Shown here in pieces: positions 22,120 through 32,854 of a stretch of 53,523 nt of DNA (its first letter is position 1; the number at the start of each line of letters is the position of its first letter). Position numbers and translations under genes: made by a program. Origin of the DNA: Sporothrix humicola (lineage: Eukaryota > Ascomycota > Sordariomycetes > Ophiostomatales > Ophiostomataceae); NCBI GenBank assembly GCA_021396245.1, contig WNYE01000145.1, forward strand, positions 1 to 53,523, in the 5' to 3' direction. The notes below the pieces were generated by a model, which saw only the letters and a list, made by a program, of their open reading frames with translations, was not told the DNA's origin and made no database searches.

Positions 22120-25100
22120 TCGTATTGGGATCTCATATTCAAACAAGCCACTGTTAACCCCCCAGAGCTTCGCACCAAGGCACCAGCATCACCATAATTA
22201 TTCATAGTAGCTTCTTATTATCTCCAACTTATTTCCACTCATTTGTTCTCATCTTTTCTCGCTGTTTTTCTTTTTATCTTTGCTCAAAATCTGGTTCTCA
22301 ACTTAGCCGAGAAACCGGTGTGAAGAGTGAACATGGAACGAATGGACAGGGATAAAGAAATGGAACCCCGAAAAAAAAAGAGAAAGAACCGAAAAAGACG
22401 CCTGTCATCTGTCAGTGCGATTTGCTCACTCACCACTCAGTTCGGACCAGCTCAAAGACAGTTCCGGAGTCACACAACTAGACGTTGAAGGTTGACAGCT
22501 GCCAGCTGCCAGAAGAGAAAAGTTGACACTCAGAAGCCCGATTCGGAAAGAGGCTTCGACACCCGCCTAGCGACTCCCATATCTGGAACTTGGATGTGCT
22601 ATAGGCACTGCCCTGCAATAGCCGTTCCCGTCCAGGCGCCAGCCGGATGCATTTTAAGAGAGACGGTGGGTGTCCAAGAAAAAAGCAGAAAAGAAAAGGG
22701 GGAAAAAAAATACAGGATGCTGGATTCTGGCTCGGGCATCCTCTGATGCACAGTTCTTGGTATGGCCGAGCACCGCGTACCAAGACCAAGTGCCATCAGC
22801 CTCGTGGAGTGTCTAAGCGAACGGCCTGGCATTTTGGCCTGGCCTTCTGGGTTTATGGCTGGCGGCTGGCTTCCATTCAACCGGTTACTATCACCCTGTC
22901 TCGAGGGAGGGTTCTATCGGCCCTCCATTATGTGTGGTTTTATTTATGGTTTTATTCGTTGTGCTCATTCGTGTTGATGCGTATTGGCCACAATATCTAT
23001 TTATACTTTAGATGGTAAGAATGGCTGTGCGAATAACGGTGTTAGATGGCAGACTTGTGATTATCAAGCTAGGAAAGAACAATACTGAGCACTCTGCGAC
23101 GATCACAGGCAAAAGGAAAGAACAGGACTCGAAAAAAATAAGGAAAGCGCTAACCCCAGATTCTCCAGATTCATGCGCCCCCTAGCGACTTTCTCCAGGA
23201 AAGGAAGGGGCGCATGTTGTCGAGGCAGGCATCGAGATAAGATACGTACAAAGAGGAAGGACCAAGATGTTGCGCGCCGCCGGGAATGAATTAAAATCGT
23301 AGATGAGAAGTAAGAGTAAAGAAGACACACAGAACGATCACAACACTCCGCCATCGTACCGTCGCATTCGACCCCCCTCCTTCCTCTGACACCCTATTTC
23401 TCCATCAATTCCATCCATTCCATTTCTGCCACTGCATCCCAGTCCCACAATGCTCCACGCCCCCTGGAAGCTCGTCTCCATTTCACACGCCCCCTCCCTC
23501 CTGCCCTTTCTTTTGGTCGCCTTGCTGAGTTGCTCTTTCCTCACCAACGCACGAATCCCTGGACGCTCCTCCCCGCCTTTTGTGATTTCGTGACTGCAAA
23601 AAGGTCCGCCATCCGTCGTAGGTGCTTCTCGGTTACCCGTCGCGTGCAGACTAGGGGCTAGCTGTTGAAAAAGCACAAGGGAAAAAAAGCAAAAAGAGAG
23701 CTACCAAGTAGCGCCGTGGACTGCCAGACCCCACGCCGGACGCCGTCGTTTTCTCCAGTCTGACACTTTTCTCATCAATTATCATCAGAGTTTGTTATCC
23801 ATCAAGAGCATACCTCAAAAGGCGGCACTGGCTGCACTCTTCTTTGGCCACAGTCTCTCTTTCCGTGGTTTCAGCGTGCCTTGTCTGTTCGTAGTATCCA
23901 ATACAGTCGCACCTTCCACAACTCATCAGTTGCCCTTTCCTTCTGACGCCGTGCATGTCGTGCATTGTAAGATACACTCCTTCCAATTCCACTTTCCCCG
24001 TCACTTCTTTTTGTTAGTCGCCTCGTGTACTAGCCTCACCGCGTGTATTTTAGCCCCGGAGCTTTGGTCGTTTTGGCTTGCTTTTTGCCTCTGTCTCTCT
24101 TAGGCTTCTCACCCTGCACCTTCCCCCATCACAAGAAGACAGGAAGACAAGAAAGAAAACAGAAGGTCCTCCGCACCTTCCTCAACCCTCCGCAATCCCC
24201 AATTTACAGGGTCGCTCTTTCGGTTTAACATCATATTTGGTCTCCACTTGTGACCCCATTTCCTGTCCCCCCATATGGGGCCCTCCTGTCTCCGGCCCTG
24301 TCGTCTGTTTTTCTGTCCTCTCTTCACTGTTCACTCACCCTCTTCTTCTCTTTTTTCGATCGCCCTCCGTGACCGCGTACATCCAAGAAACCCAGCACAC
24401 TGCATCTTACCTTGTTTGTGTGGTATTGTTTCCGACTGCAGCGACGTCCCTTTTGTTGCTAGTCTTCTTCTCTGTGCCTCCTCTCATATTCTAGTTACCC
24501 TCGGTCCCCCATTTTCTTTTGAATAATACCACGCCCCTCCCCTCTCGGCTTTGCCTTTTACCTCTCATTTTTATTTGTATGTCGTATTATTTTTGGCGTT
24601 TCTATTTCTCACTCTCACTGTTTCCCTTTCTCTTTCTTCCCTCCTCCTTTCCATTTCTCTCATCTTCCGTCCGTACCCGTCCCTCTGACGTCTTCACTTC
24701 TCTTCAAACCATCTCCGTCTCCTCTTCATCTTGTCCTCATTACCCAAAGGAAGGTCTACGCGAGACAACGAGCTGGCCTCAGACTGTGGTGATCTCCTGA
24801 CAGTCCATCGACCGAACGGCATTCAGCACTGAATTGAACCGGAAACACGCACACCCCCCCTTTGGAACTCGCAAAACTCTTGTGAGCCCTTGGAGCATTT
24901 GGAACCCTTGGAACCCCACGATCCGCGATCCACGTCCCGCATCCAGGATTGCCATAAGTTGAGACGAACGCCTGCTTGACACATCACCACTGTTCCACAA
25001 GCAGAAGCAGCATCAATCAGAGGATACTCGATACATAGAACGACAGCTACGATTCTTTATTTCTGGCCTTCATCCAATCTCCCTTGTCGGTGGGCGACTG

Positions 25101-25164
25101 GCCCGGTTCGGCAATCGGGTCTTGCACGGCGTCAACATTCCTGGCAAGGTCAGCGAAACTCACA

Positions 25165-27608
25165 ATGACGACGACACTCCCGCAGGGCTTTTCATCCATT
25201 TCATCAGCTTCTTCATCCTCTTCCACCGTGATCCCTTCACACATTAACACCAGCAGCCTGAACAGCCTCGGCGACGGCAGCGGCTTCGTCCTCGACATTC
25301 CCTCGCCTGGTAGCAGCGGTGGCGGCGGCGGAAGCGGTGGTGGTCTCAGATCGCCCACGGCAGGTATCAAGTCGCAGCGCACACCGAGCTTCAGCCGCGA
25401 CGGCATCCTCGGCTCGGCCCAAAAGGCACGCAACATGTCGTCGCAGTCATCCGGTTCGGACACCATTTTGGGCGGCGCCAACAACAGTAACAACAACACC
25501 ACCAACAATAACGGCACCGGCGCCAACAGCAGCGCGGCCAACAATAACATCAAAACTACCAACACTTCAGTCGACGTCAAGCTCAACGGCAACGCCATGA
25601 TGGCCAACGATCCCAGCGACGACGGTATCAACCCATTGAAGCGGCGCAACACAGAAACCGGCGGCGGCGTCGATTACCCACGACGACGAGCAACCATTGC
25701 AGTACGTTTTCTTTCTTTCTTTTATTTCTTTTCTTTCCGTATTACGTCTCTTTCTAACTGTTCCAGTGTGAGGTTTGTCGCTCTCGCAAATCGCGCTGCG
25801 ATGGTACCAAGCCAAAATGCAAGCTCTGCACAGAACTTGGCGCCGAATGTATCTACAGAGAACCAGGCATCAAGCTCGATGCGGGCGACAAGTTGATCCT
25901 CGAGCGCCTCAACCGCATCGAAGGCCTGCTGCAGATGAACCTGGCTGCTGGCCACAATAACGGCCTTGCTCTCGCCGCAGCCGCCGCACAGCAATCACAA
26001 GACTCCCCGTCCAGTCTCAGCAACAGCGGTGCAGTTGGTGGTGGCAGCGGCAGTGTTGGCGGCGCAAATGGAGGCATGAATGCTATGGGAGGCACAGGCG
26101 GTGCTCCAGATGGCGGAGCCAACATGTGGTCCGAGGCGACAGCTGCTGCTGCCGCTGCCGCCGCAGCCAGTGGCTTCGTTTCTGTTATACCTGCCGGTGG
26201 TATTGGTACATGGACAAGCGGAACAAACATCTCAACCATGCCCAAGGTGCACACCAATGCAGCTCTCCATCTGCTTCAGTGGCCTCTGATCCGCGATCTT
26301 GTTTCACGTCCCTACGACCCTCAGATTATGCTGCAGCTTGAGATGGCCCGCCAACCGCTGCACTCCCTCACCAAGACACCCTGCGTCGACTTGTCAAATA
26401 CTGCCGCCTACATCGAGGCCTACTTTGAGCGTGTCAACATGTGGTATGCTTGTGTCAATCCCTACACCTGGCGTAGCCACTACCGCAGCGCCTTGTCGAA
26501 CGGCTTCCGCGAAGGCCCCGAAAGTTGTATTGTGCTGCTTGTTCTGTCACTTGGCGAGGCCAGTTTGCGCGGTAGTATTTCCCGCATTGTGCCGCACGAG
26601 GACCCGCCAGGCCTGCAGTACTTTACTGCCGCCTGGGCTCTTCTGCCGGGTATGATGACATCTAACAGTGTGCTGGCCGCCCAATGCCATCTGCTGGCAG
26701 CTGCCTACCTGTTCTACCTTGTCCGCCCACTGGAGGCCTGGAACTTGCTTTGCACAACGAGCACCAAGCTCCAACTTTTGCTCATGTCGCCAAACCGCGT
26801 GCCACCTGAACAGCGCGAGCTGACCGAGCGCATCTACTGGAACGCTTTGTTGTTTGAGAGCGATCTGCTCGCAGAGATGGACCTCCCCCACTCTGGTGTC
26901 GTGCAGTTTGAGGAGAACGTCGGACTGCCCTGTGGCTTTGAGGGCGACGAGCAGCAGGCCGTCGGCCGTGACGATCTGTGGTACTTCCTGGCCGAGATTG
27001 CCTTGCGCCGCCTCCTCAACCGCGTCAGCCAGCTTATTTACTCCAAGGATTCGATGGCATCGACAACCAGCCTGGAGCCCGTCGTTGCCGAGCTCGATTT
27101 CCAGCTGACCCAGTGGTACGAGAGCCTGCCAAACCCGCTGCAGTTCCCCTTTACGCGCACATTGCTCGCCGACCCCGTGCAGACTGTGCTGCGGCTGCGC
27201 TTCTTTGCGTGCCGCACCATAATTTACCGCCCCTATATTCTGGCCGTTCTCGACAACGAGCAGGCCGTCCTTGACCCGGCCGTCCGCGGCGCCTGCCACA
27301 AGTGCCTCGAGGCCTCTGTGCGCCAACTGGAGCATATTACGGCCCACCACGCAGGCCACATGCCGTATCTGTGGCAGGGTGCCCTTTCTATTGTCTCGCA
27401 AACTCTGCTCGTTATGGGTGCTTCCATGTCGCCGTCGCTCTCTAGCATTTTGCTTACCATTGTGCCGCACCGTGATGTCCTCGACCAGATTATCACCGAC
27501 GTTGTTGTCGAGATCGAGCGCTATGCAGGCCTTGCGCCCAGTCTGGCCCTGGCGGCCGAGATCATCCGGGAGGCTGAAGTGCGCCGCCGAGCTTTTCTGA
27601 GCGGCTGA
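25165..27608 (+). CDS. Zn2Cys6 (fungal GAL4-type) transcription factor
   Basis: This is a nuclear DNA-binding regulator of the fungal binuclear zinc cluster family. Exons 25165-25701 and 25767-27608 encode 792 residues. The 65-nt intron (GTACGT, branch CTAAC, acceptor CCAG) is phase 0 and ends directly before the first zinc ligand. The cluster is C180-x2-C183-x6-C190-x6-C197-x2-C200-x6-C207, preceded by RRRATIA and followed by a linker and the LILERLNRIEGLLQMN heptad-like segment expected for dimerisation. The 179 residues before it are Ser/Gly/Asn-rich and disordered. Residues 210-310 are Gly/Ala-rich. The middle homology region (fungal_trans) spans about 320-560 (PCVDLSNTAAYIEAYFERVN, AQCHLLAAAYLFYLVRPLEAW, RIYWNALLFESDLLAEMDLP), and helical sequence runs to the C-terminus. 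The first in-frame ATG is CACAATGACG. The target genes are unknown. The upstream region is unusually long. Confidence 0.93.
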
Positions 27609-29331
27609 AGGCCGGCATGCGGCGGCGATTGGACTTGAATATTGGAAAAACGTGCCTACGTCACTTATTCGCCCACCACCCCCGTTCGGCCAGAGGGAAG
27701 CCAACAGACAAACATACACACTGCGCATCTATGAATCGAACGAATCTGCACACAGATATTTGCACACACACTGCACGCACCCACACACGCCCGGATCCCA
27801 TATCGCCTATAGCACCATACCGAGGGCCCGGCCATCCATACGATGAGACCACTACGGCGCGAAAGTGTCTCTACGAGGGAGGGAATATACCGGCCCATGC
27901 CATGGCTCGAAATACAGCACGCCTGAAACGACTTGCACATAGGCGAGGACGCAAACGGCACCGAAGCGAAATGGTCTAGCAAGGCCGGGCCTTGCATGTT
28001 CTCACCGTTACGTTTCTTTTTCTTTCTTTCTTCTTTCTTGCTATTCTTCCCCTGACGTGGGAGTGGGCCTGTCTGTTCGGCTAGGTCTATCATCTGGGGA
28101 AGGAGAAAGCAAGAAACGAAACAGCAACGAAAGAGGCAGCCCCCAGCTGTTCCGTCATTCCGGATATGGGGGATACGCGGCAGAGGTGACAGGAACGAAA
28201 GAAAAGAGAACGACAAAAGAACGACCAAAGAAGCTAAAGCCTTCTTCACATTGTTCTTTTCTTCTGTTTCTTACACCCCCTTCTGTCCTGTCACATATCA
28301 ACCGGCAGCATCCCAACAAAAATAGAGCACACCGCGCTCACACTCACCACCACACCCCCGGACATGGGGATTTCCTTGAGGGGGATCTGGGGGTGAGAAC
28401 GGCCACTTCGGCGCTATTCTGATGAAGGAAACGAGTCCCTGTGCAGCGGGCGGTGGTTTTTGGTGCCATTAGCGATTTTGGTGCAGGCCTGGGAGTGGTG
28501 CTTGGTGAAAGAAGTGGGGCGTTTCCATGAGGAGGGAACGGTGGTTCGGCGCAGACGGGCCGCATTGCCGACTTGCCAAAGTCTCCCATCTATCTCTCTT
28601 CTCTTTTACACGCCCCCCTCCAAGAGTGCGTCAAAGTGGACGCTCTTTCTGTTTTTGGATTGAAGGTAGTTGAACGTTGAAGGAGTTGAAAAGCGCGAAG
28701 TATTAATTACGAAATATTGTACGACATATTTTGTATGCTTTGTGTTATGTTGTTTTGTTTTGTTTTATTAATACGGATATTATTGTTTTTGTTTTTATTG
28801 TGCCCTTTTTTATTTATTTTACTTTTCAACCTCCAGCGCACTCCAACACATGCAAAGGGTTGGGACGCATAGGTCACGTGGTCTATGGGTCATACATTTT
28901 GGGCCTGCCTTGGATCTTCTCAGCTTCTTTTTTCTCTCCTTCATCAACAAACGATATAAAACACACAACAAAAATATAAACAATTAATACTATCGCCATT
29001 CAACAAAAGGGAATCATTTTGCATGTCATTTGAATGATATTTGCTTCCTTTGAAAGTCGTCACGGTAAGTTTTGAGGTTGTTGCCTTTTCAGGCCCAATC
29101 GCAAACTCCGCTTTACCGAACTGTCTGGCCGAAGCCGCTTCCCTCAGTGCCGAGACTTAGTGCACCTTCTCCCCGGGAAGCGACAAAACTGCACCCAAAA
29201 CTGTGCTGAAATCACGGGCGAAAACGCGATCAATCTTATCTGATAGCAATTCTGGCAATTCTGGCAATGAACAGCTGTTTCATGTTATCGATATGTATAA
29301 TGTGTATACTAAATGCTTATTTATATAGTAA

Positions 29332-29541
29332 GGGACCCAGGGGAGGCCGGCGGACCCTCGAGCGCCTACGGACCCTCGAGCCAGACAAGCCCTGTAAGGC
29401 CGCTAAAGGCTAGGGCACTGGCAAGGCCTAAAGCCGCTCAAGGTCGGAAGGCATGATCTCTACAACCGCGCTTAACCAGCCGATCTTTTCCGAAGCCGAA
29501 AAAAAAAAAAAGAACCACAAACCACAAACCACAAACCACAA
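29332..29541 (+). mobile_element. SINE-like or retroposon-like repeat with A-tail
   Basis: A GC-rich block of about 165 bp (29332-29498) stands out sharply from AT-rich flanks. It begins GGGACCCAGGGGAGGCC and carries two copies of CGGACCCTCGAG 18 bp apart. It ends CGAAGCCG followed by 13 A residues (29499-29511) and then about four copies of a 7-mer ACCACAA (29514-29541). An A-tail followed by a simple repeat is what a retroposed short element leaves behind. Read on the minus strand, the block contains TGGTTAAGCGCGG, which resembles a tRNA A box, but I could find no B box. No target-site duplication was identified. It may alternatively be the truncated 3' end of a LINE. Confidence 0.35.
29351..29380 (+). 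repeat. Direct repeat CGGACCCTCGAG x2
   Basis: There are two perfect 12-mers at 29351-29362 and 29369-29380, separated by six bases, inside the SINE-like block. Confidence 0.9.
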
Positions 29542-29800
29542 ACACACTCTATCTTGATATGACCATTCCAAGTCCCACGATATCTTGACTAAATTACGAT
29601 CGCATCAAGGCTTTAAATCTTTAAATACGGGCACGAGTAAAGGCGCTCCGATCTAACAGGAGTGCAAATATGAGTAAATCTTGGCGGGAAATAACTTGAC
29701 CTTTACGCCGTACAAACCACATACTGTGTAAATCCAGCTTACAGGACGATCCCGCTGGAAAACGAACTCCCTGGTGGAAAATTATAAGAGCCAAACGGCC

Positions 29801-29810
29801 TACTCCGTAC
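29801..29810. repeat. Palindromic motif TACTCCGTAC, copy 4 (10 of 11)
   Basis: It lies about 370 bp upstream of the fumarase start and lacks only the first G of GTACTCCGTAC. Confidence 0.75.
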
Positions 29811-30176
29811 GCCCACAATTATTTTTCGTCCCGGTCCTCCCCTCCCTCACCGACCGTGCAGCCGTGGCCTTTTAATTCCGAATAGCGAGAAAAAGCGGCA
29901 ATTATCGAATTGACGCAGAGAGAGCCCGCGAGATCCAAAGGAAGGAAAAAAGAAGACGGCGAAACTACGAAACAGAGACCAAGCACGGTGGTAGTCGCAG
30001 AGTTTCTCCCTCTTTCCCCTCCTTTTTTCGCAGCTCGAACCCTTTTGCTTTCTCCCTTGGGAATTCGACCCCTCCTTCCTCTTCCCCAGACCAACAGCGC
30101 TAAACAGCAGTAACAGCGAGAAAAAGCAAGGCACACGGAAAAACAGGAACAAAGTAGTCTTACAACGGCCACAGTC

Positions 30177-31340
30177 ATGCTCCGATCAGTGCGAATTGCG
30201 GCGCCAGGGCTCGCCCGAGGCTTACTACGCCCTGCGGTGCCTCGGACCACCAGCACATGCTCGACTGTTGCTGCTGCCCATAACAACATTGCTCGCACGA
30301 CCCTGTCCTCCTCGTCGTCGTCGCAACAACTCCTCAACACCTTCTCCCGTTCCTTCAGCGCGAGCACACTCAGAATGTCAAACACACGGACCGAGAGCGA
30401 CGCCTTTGGCGAGATCCAGGTCCCCGCGGACAAGTACTGGGGCGCCCAGACCGAGCGGTCGCTCGAGAACTTCCGCATCAACCAGCCCCAGGACCGCATG
30501 CCGCCGCCGATCGTGCGTGCGTTCGGCATCCTCAAGGGCGCTGCCGCCGCCGTCAACGTCAACTATGGCCTCGACCCCAAGATCGGCGCCGCCATCCAGC
30601 AGGCCGCCAAGGAGGTCGCCGACCTCAAGCTGATCGACCACTTCCCCCTGGTCGTCTGGCAGACCGGCTCCGGCACCCAGTCCAACATGAACGCCAACGA
30701 GGTCATCTCCAACCGTGCCATTGAGATCCTGGGCGGCACCATGGGCAGCAAGAAGCCCGTCCACCCCAACGACCACGTCAACCGCAGCGCCTCGTCCAAC
30801 GACACCTTCCCCACCGTCATGCACATTGCCGCCGTGCTCGAGATCGAGGGCCAGCTGCTGCCCTCCATCAAGAGCCTGCGCACCGCTCTGCAGGCCAAGG
30901 TCGACGACTTCGAGGCCAAGGGCATCATCAAGATCGGCCGCACGCATCTGCAGGACGCCACCCCGCTGACCCTGGCCCAGGAGTTCTCGGGCTATGTTGC
31001 ACAGCTCGACTACGGCATCCAGCGCGTCGAGTCGTCGCTGCCCGCTCTGCGCCAGCTGGCTCAGGGCGGCACCGCTGTCGGCACCGGCATCAACACCTTT
31101 GTCGGCTTCGCCGAGGCCATTGCCGCCGAGGTCAGCGCCATGACCGGCACCCACTTCGAGACCGCCCCCAACAAGTTCGAGGCCCTGGCCGCACACGACG
31201 CCCTCGTCCAGGCTTCCGGCTGCCTCAACACCCTCGCCACCTCGCTGTCCAAGATTGCCCAGGACATCCGCTACCTGGGCAGCGGTCCCCGCTGCGGCCT
31301 GGGCGAGCTGAACCTGCCCGAGAACGAGCCCGGCAGCAGC

Positions 31341-31396
<56 letters not shown>

Positions 31397-31787
31397 CCAG
31401 GTCATGGGCAACCACGTCGCCACCACCATTGGCGGCATGAACGGCCAGTTCGAGCTCAACGTCTACAAGCCCCTGATTATCCGTAACGTCCTGCACAGCA
31501 TCCGCCTGCTGTCCGACGGCATGCGCTCCTTCGAGAAGAACCTCGTCGTCGGTCTGCAGGCCAACGAGGAGAAGATCAACAACATCATGAAGGAGTCCCT
31601 CATGCTTGTCACCTGCCTGAACCCCAAGATCGGCTACGACATGGCCAGCAAGGTCGCCAAGAACGCGCACAAGAAGGGCCTGACCCTGAAGCAGAGCGCT
31701 CTCGAGCTCAACGCCCTCACCGAGGAGGAGTTCGACACCCTCGTCCGCCCCGAGCTGATGGTTGGCCCCAGCCTGTACAAGGCCTAG
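30177..31787 (+). CDS. FUM1: Fumarate hydratase, class II (fumarase)
   Basis: This enzyme interconverts fumarate and L-malate in the mitochondrial TCA cycle, with a cytosolic form in many fungi. It is a single exon of 536 residues. The first 66 residues are Arg/Ser/Thr-rich with no acids, a mitochondrial presequence, ending near SRSFSASTLR. Met67 (30375) is followed by SNTRTESDAFGEI, the usual start of mature or cytosolic fumarase. Active-site blocks are TGSGTQSNMN, NRSASSNDTFPT, GRTHLQDATPLTL (H257) and the signature loop GSSIMPGKVNPTQ (386-398, with S388 matching the catalytic serine of bacterial FumC). Codon choice is extremely C/G-rich at third positions, which suggests high expression and produces a 541-codon antisense frame (30378-32003, minus) that is not a gene. 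The assignment to class II fumarase is secure; dual targeting is inference. Confidence 0.98.
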
Positions 31788-31892
31788 GTGGTTTGAGCCA
31801 GGCTGAACCTCCCTCCGTTGTTTGAGTCTGGATAGAGAAGAAAAAAAAGAGAGAGGGTTAGACAAAAAAAGGACAAAGTAAAAATATGGCGT

Positions 31893-31941
31893 AGACAGAC
31901 CAGCCAAGACAGACCAGCCAAGACAGACCAGCCAAGACAGC
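31893..31941 (+). repeat. Tandem 14-mer AGACAGACCAGCCA x3.5
   Basis: Three perfect copies and a 7-nt partial copy start about 105 nt after the fumarase stop, so they probably lie within its 3' untranslated region. Confidence 0.92.
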
Positions 31942-32194
31942 CCTGTGCCTGTAATGGCATGTAACGATGTATATATCTCCAATTGACATGAATTCAAACA
32001 CAACGGCGGGAGAGAAAAGATTGACGCTCAAAACTATGTAACTGTGCCGCGGACAATGAGCCGGAGAACAAACAGAAGTAATAGAGAGGCGATGAAATAA
32101 ACTATTTAATGACCAATAACAAAACCTTTAAAGCGATGCTTATTGCAGCCTTTTGAAATAAATACCTGTGGCAATCGGCTTTGTGAGCCACTGT

Positions 32195-32286
32195 CTTATA
32201 CAAAAGCATTGAGTGGCCAATCCTGAACCATCGTCAACAAATTCCTTCTCATCACAAGCCCTCTTCTCAGAGAAGCTTTGTATAAG
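32195..32286 (+). repeat. Inverted repeat just upstream of the 5S gene
   Basis: CTTATACAAAAGC (32195-32207) and GCTTTGTATAAG (32275-32286) are reverse complements apart from one extra A in the left arm. They are separated by 67 bp and end 25 bp before the 5S rRNA start. They could be relics of a small element's ends or part of the 5S upstream region. Confidence 0.7.
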
Positions 32287-32311
32287 AGCTCTACATCCAG
32301 CAGTTTCTTCC

Positions 32312-32430
32312 ACGTACGGCCATAGATACTGGAAAATACGGGATCCCGTCCGCTCTCCCTTAGTCAAACCAGTAATCGGCGGATTAGTAGTTGGGTCGGT
32401 GACGACCAGCGAATACCCGCTGCTGTACGT
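32312..32430 (+). rRNA. 5S ribosomal RNA gene (dispersed type)
   Basis: This is the 5S rRNA of the large ribosomal subunit, transcribed by RNA polymerase III from an internal promoter. The 119-nt sequence begins ACGTACGGCCATAGATACTG and contains the fungal 5S blocks GGATCCCGTCCGCTCTCCC, GGATTAGTAGTTGGGTC and GGTGACGACCAGCGAATAC. The terminal helix pairs ACGTACGGC with GCTGTACGT over nine pairs, one of them G-U. Compared with the Neurospora sequence as I know it, the GGTGACCACC stem reads GGTGACGACC here and the partner base upstream also changes (GGGTCGG for GGGTGGG). This compensatory pair argues for a functional gene and not a decayed copy. It stands alone, as 5S genes do in many Pezizomycotina, and five T residues follow directly. 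Confidence 0.93.
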
Positions 32431-32434
32431 TTTT
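32430..32434 (+). terminator. RNA polymerase III T-run after 5S rRNA
   Basis: TTTTT overlaps the last 5S base and gives a standard pol III stop. A second, 15-nt T tract starts about 35 nt later and could act as a backup. Confidence 0.75.
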
Positions 32435-32854
32435 ATCTTTCAGTATTTTTTTGTCTCTTTGAGAAGTTTTTTTTTTTTTTTTGTGATTTGTTTTGTAGTT
32501 TTGTTTTCTTTAGTTTATTTATACTCTTTTAAGAACAATTATGAGTACACAGTGATTAGTTAGCCTAGCTGAGTCCACCAACCTTGAGTTAAAATAAACA
32601 ACAATGATAAGCCGCGGAGGTTCATGATGCTAGGTGTGAACATGAAGCTTGATCTTTTGGTTTATCCTGGTATCGAAGGTGTTTGATAACAAGGTCGGCA
32701 ACAAAGACTGTATTCGACGGCATTCTCGGCCTAGCGTAGGCCACATCTCTTGCCATTCCTTTTCAGGCTTCTTTTGCCATGGCCTACGTTATCTCTCTCA
32801 GAGTACATTGACAAAGGAGTCAAGCAAAGCTCGACGAAAAGACACTCGATCTGA

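Larger units (their letters stand above)
17741..25164. other. 7.4-kb gene-free region upstream of the Zn2Cys6 factor
   Basis: No protein gene or tRNA is supported. All frames are short, AT- or CT-rich, and lack third-base bias and domains. Content seen: palindromic GTACTCCGTAC (18748) and TACGGAGTAC (22110); five AATGCAG copies (18832-18866); an A15G16 tract (21702-21732); and a strongly pyrimidine-rich block from about 23760 to 24770 that is probably the promoter and long leader of the downstream factor. The longest frame, 20767-21300 (+), reads low-complexity Phe/Leu/Ser and then cysteine-rich noise. Confidence 0.5.
27609..30176. other. Gene-free region between the Zn2Cys6 factor and fumarase
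   Basis: No gene is supported. It holds the 3' flank of the factor, CA-rich simple sequence near 27715-27800, AT-rich sequence 28680-29030, the SINE-like repeat at 29332-29541, and a TACTCCGTAC palindrome at 29801. The fumarase promoter and leader begin after about 29820. The 247-codon minus-strand frame at 29819-30562 overlaps the fumarase start in antisense and is not supported. Confidence 0.5.
31788..32311. other. Fumarase 3' flank and 5S upstream region
   Basis: No protein gene is supported. It contains the 14-mer tandem repeat, A/T-rich sequence around 32090-32160, and an inverted repeat at 32195-32286 ending 25 bp before the 5S rRNA gene. Confidence 0.5.

Noticed and set aside
22540..22590. 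tRNA B-box-like GCTTCGACACCCGCC
   Set aside because: No matching A box at the proper distance and no cloverleaf stems could be drawn.
24820..24860. Minus-strand GGTTCAATTC as a tRNA B box
   Set aside because: The flanking bases do not form a T stem and there is no A box.
26547..27728. 393-codon minus-strand frame opposite the Zn2Cys6 factor
   Set aside because: It is antisense to the well-supported middle homology region and is a shadow of that gene.
29440..29490. A tRNA gene on the minus strand (TGGTTAAGCGCGG as an A box)
   Set aside because: No B box, acceptor stem or anticodon arm fits. It is kept only as a weak hint for a SINE-like origin.
30378..32003. 541-codon minus-strand frame opposite fumarase
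   Set aside because: It mirrors the fumarase coding frame. The extreme G/C third-base bias of the sense gene removes stops on the other strand, and the translation is Gly/Val/Leu/Asp-rich with no domain.
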